Shown: positions 4,117 through 5,311 of the stretch, in pieces
How positions within the stretch are numbered: position 1 is the first letter of the stretch
Layout: each line of letters begins with the position of its first letter
Assembly (NCBI GenBank): GCA_963548155.1
Contig: CAUUTP010000111.1
Coordinates: forward strand, 1 to 5,311
Direction: 5' to 3'
Length of the DNA: 5,311 nt
From: Eikenella sp963548155
Lineage (GTDB): Bacteria > Pseudomonadota > Gammaproteobacteria > Burkholderiales > Neisseriaceae
Notes under the pieces: model-generated
Seen by the model: the letters and a program-made list of their open reading frames with translations, nothing else
The model's database searches: none
What the model was told of the DNA's origin: nothing
Made by a program: the position numbers and the translations under genes

Positions 4117-4575
4117 ATGCACAATAACCGCGAAACCATCGAAACCCGTATTTGCGAATTGCTGGCACAAGGCCACAGCCTGGCCGCCATCTGTCGCAGG
4201 AAGAACCTGCCCGCCCCCAGCACAATCTACAAATGGCTGGCCGAAAGCCCCGAATTTTCGGAGCGATACGCGCACGCGCGCGAACAACAGGCAGACTTCT
4301 ACGCCGACGAAATCATCGAAATAGCCGACAACTGCCCGCCTGAAACCGGTGAAGTAGCGAAAGCCAAGTTGAAGATAGACGCCCGCAAATGGAAAGCCGC
4401 CCGCCTTGCCCCGAAAAAGTACAGCGATAAAACCGAACTAGACTTGAAATCGACAGACGGCAGCATGACCCCGATAAAGATAACCCGCGTCATCATCGAC
4501 CCCAAGGAAACCCTTAGCAGGCTACCTGAAAATACCCAGCCGGAAATACAACCTTGCTTAAAAACAAAGGATTAG
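4117..4575 (+). CDS. Terminase small subunit-like DNA-binding protein (Sf6 TerS type), 152 aa
   Basis: Residues 8-42 form a helix-turn-helix of the kind found in Sf6-like small terminases (ETRICELLAQGHSLAAICRRKNLPAPSTIYKWLAE). The central EQQADFYADEIIEIAD and the KLKIDARKWKAARLAPKKYSDK block (about 57-104) match the oligomerisation region of that family. The tail (MTPIKITRVIID) is the usual short beta end. Small terminases form rings that recognise phage DNA and pass it to the large ATPase subunit. Residues 135-138 (RLPE) are encoded by a perfect DUS (4519-4530), after which a further 14 residues follow, so the C-terminal tail may be host-derived. GGAGA at 4106-4110 precedes ATG 4117. A second, unrelated TerS-like gene follows after two bases, so either may be the working TerS, or this one may be a regulator. 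Confidence 0.85.
   Translation: MHNNRETIETRICELLAQGHSLAAICRRKNLPAPSTIYKWLAESPEFSERYAHAREQQADFYADEIIEIADNCPPETGEVAKAKLKIDARKWKAARLAPKKYSDKTELDLKSTDGSMTPIKITRVIIDPKETLSRLPENTQPEIQPCLKTKD
4519..4530 (+). other. DNA uptake sequence, Eikenella dialect, inside the TerS-like gene
   Basis: A second perfect AGGCTACCTGAA, in the same orientation as the copy 428 bp upstream. It is read as Arg-Leu-Pro-Glu in the C-terminal tail of the TerS-like protein, a region where such an insertion would be tolerated. Confidence 0.85.
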
Positions 4576-4577
4576 CC

Positions 4578-4982
4578 ATGACCCCGAAACAAGAGCGCTT
4601 TGTCGGCCTGTATATAGAAACTGGCAACGCCAGCGAAGCCTACCGGCAGGCATACAACGCTGGAAAGATGAAAGCCGAGAGCATCAACCGCAAAGCCAAG
4701 GAACTGCTGGATAACGGCAAGATTGCGGCAAGAATCGCCAAATTGCAGGCAACGCACAGGAAACGGCACGAAATAACGGTAGATACCCTGCTTGCAGAAT
4801 TGGAACAGGCACGGCACACCGCACAGGAGGGCGGCAGCGCTTCCGCCATGGTAGCCGCCACCATGGGCAAGGCAAAACTGCTTGGCTTGGACAAACCCCA
4901 GCCCGAGAACGCAACGGACAGCCCGCCCGTCATCATCGAGCTGGTAGCCCCGCAAACAGAGGAGCATTGGGAAACGCACTAA
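4578..4982 (+). CDS. terS: Phage terminase small subunit (Terminase_2 type), 134 aa
   Basis: The N-terminus MTPKQERFVGLYIETGNASEAYRQAYNA (residues 1-28), then INRKAKELLDNGKIAARIAKLQATHRKRHEITVDTLLAELEQAR (36-79), is the classic pattern of the Terminase_2 small subunit family. It comprises an N-terminal DNA-binding helical domain followed by the oligomerisation helices. Residues 90-105 (MVAATMGKAKLLGLDK) are the usual family end, and an acidic tail with PPVIIELV follows. Length is normal for the family. ATG 4578 is chosen over the in-frame TTG 4554 because AAAGGA (4566-4571) is well placed and family proteins start at MTPKQ. It lies two bases after the other TerS-like gene. Expected to bind packaging sites and recruit a large terminase. 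None is seen in the remaining 300 bp of the window. Confidence 0.92.
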   Translation: MTPKQERFVGLYIETGNASEAYRQAYNAGKMKAESINRKAKELLDNGKIAARIAKLQATHRKRHEITVDTLLAELEQARHTAQEGGSASAMVAATMGKAKLLGLDKPQPENATDSPPVIIELVAPQTEEHWETH

Positions 4983-5013
4983 GCATCCCCTTTGCAAAAA
5001 AAGGACAAACATC

Positions 5014-5289
5014 ATGAAATCTTATCCGCGCACTGCAAAACCCATCAAACCCTATCATTCGCCCAAGACTCCGAAAGCCTGCCTGCTGGCCGTGGGCTAT
5101 TGCCGGCCTGAAAGCCCGCTGGTGTACGAATACCGACCCATCGGCCACTTCCCCACCAAAACCGCCGCCAAGCAGCGCATAGAGGAGCTGAAGCAGGAAG
5201 CACCCGATTTGCTGTTTCTGATACTGGAAACCAACCCGAGCAAACAGGCAGCCGTCTATCAGAAATTCGCCGCTGCCCTGAAAGCCTAG
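5014..5289 (+). CDS. Hypothetical protein, 91 aa
   Basis: ATG 5014 has AAGGA at 5001-5005, eight bases upstream, and GC-rich codon use like its neighbours, so it is probably real. I do not recognise a family. The first 20 residues are Lys/Pro/Tyr-rich and probably disordered. The rest alternates strand and helix: ACLLAVGYC (22-30), VYEYRPIGHF (37-46), TKTAAKQRIEELKQEAP (48-64), LLFLILETN (66-74) and a short C-terminal helix. This pattern could be a small alpha/beta domain. No signal peptide or transmembrane segment is clear. In a normal phage the large terminase often comes directly after terS, whereas here this small gene does. Confidence 0.7.
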   Translation: MKSYPRTAKPIKPYHSPKTPKACLLAVGYCRPESPLVYEYRPIGHFPTKTAAKQRIEELKQEAPDLLFLILETNPSKQAAVYQKFAAALKA

Positions 5290-5302
5290 GCAGCATCCCG
5301 AA

Positions 5303-5308
5303 AAGGAG
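5303..5308 (+). promoter_or_regulatory. Ribosome binding site of the next gene (gene outside the window)
   Basis: AAGGAG is an excellent Shine-Dalgarno sequence, 14 bases after the last stop and three bases from the window edge. The operon therefore continues. The start codon of the next gene is expected within the next few bases beyond the edge. Confidence 0.65.
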
Positions 5309-5311
5309 CAG

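Noticed and set aside
3759..4127. 122-codon + strand ORF over the small Cys/His gene
   Set aside because: Its Pro/Arg/His-rich translation is typical of a wrong frame in GC-rich DNA. The 3814 frame has a good ribosome site and coupling.
4572..5015. 147-codon ORF on the minus strand opposite terS
   Set aside because: It is the antisense shadow of a well-recognised Terminase_2 gene, with a Cys/Phe/Leu-rich translation and no ribosome site of its own that I could support.

Overview
The window looks like the left end of an integrated phage-related element in a member of the Neisseriaceae, most likely Eikenella. The host clue is two perfect copies of the 12-mer AGGCTACCTGAA (4091-4102 and 4519-4530), which I recall as the Eikenella dialect of the neisserial DNA uptake sequence (DUS). 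There are also two near-copies, at 1801-1812 and 1502-1511. GC-rich, CCG/GCC-heavy coding sequence fits that host.

Layout: positions 1-54 are the 3' part of a tRNA-Leu(UAG) gene, followed by its terminator (61-92). This is the probable attachment site. A 223-bp non-coding stretch (55-277) follows. It carries tandem 10-bp repeats and a promoter overlapped by nested GGGGGTAT/ATACCCCC inverted repeats, and leads into a P4-type tyrosine integrase (278-1510). The integrase ends at a terminator. After it come a further decamer array (1561-1600), a 60-codon ORF (1646-1828) and a strikingly AT-rich 222-codon gene (1837-2505), which looks like cargo of different ancestry. Another terminator (2566-2593) closes this block.

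From 2632 to the end all genes lie on the + strand, closely packed or overlapping, like one operon: an AlpA-family regulator, a small HTH_39-like DNA-binding protein, a KilA-N domain protein, a small Cys/His protein, two different terminase-small-subunit-like proteins in tandem, and a 91-aa protein of unknown function. A ribosome binding site at the right edge shows that another gene follows.

Reading: the tRNA-embedded att site, integrase and AlpA form the integration/excision module. The downstream operon moves from regulators to DNA-packaging recognition proteins without a replication gene in between. This compact order (int, cargo, alpA, regulators, terS) fits either a shrunken prophage or a phage satellite (PICI-like) that could redirect a helper phage's packaging. 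The window stops before it can be seen whether a large terminase and structural genes follow, so this remains open. The most distinctive signals are the decamer arrays flanking the integrase, the paired TerS-like genes, the AT-rich gene whose composition shift starts at a DUS-like site, and the DUS copies inside element genes.
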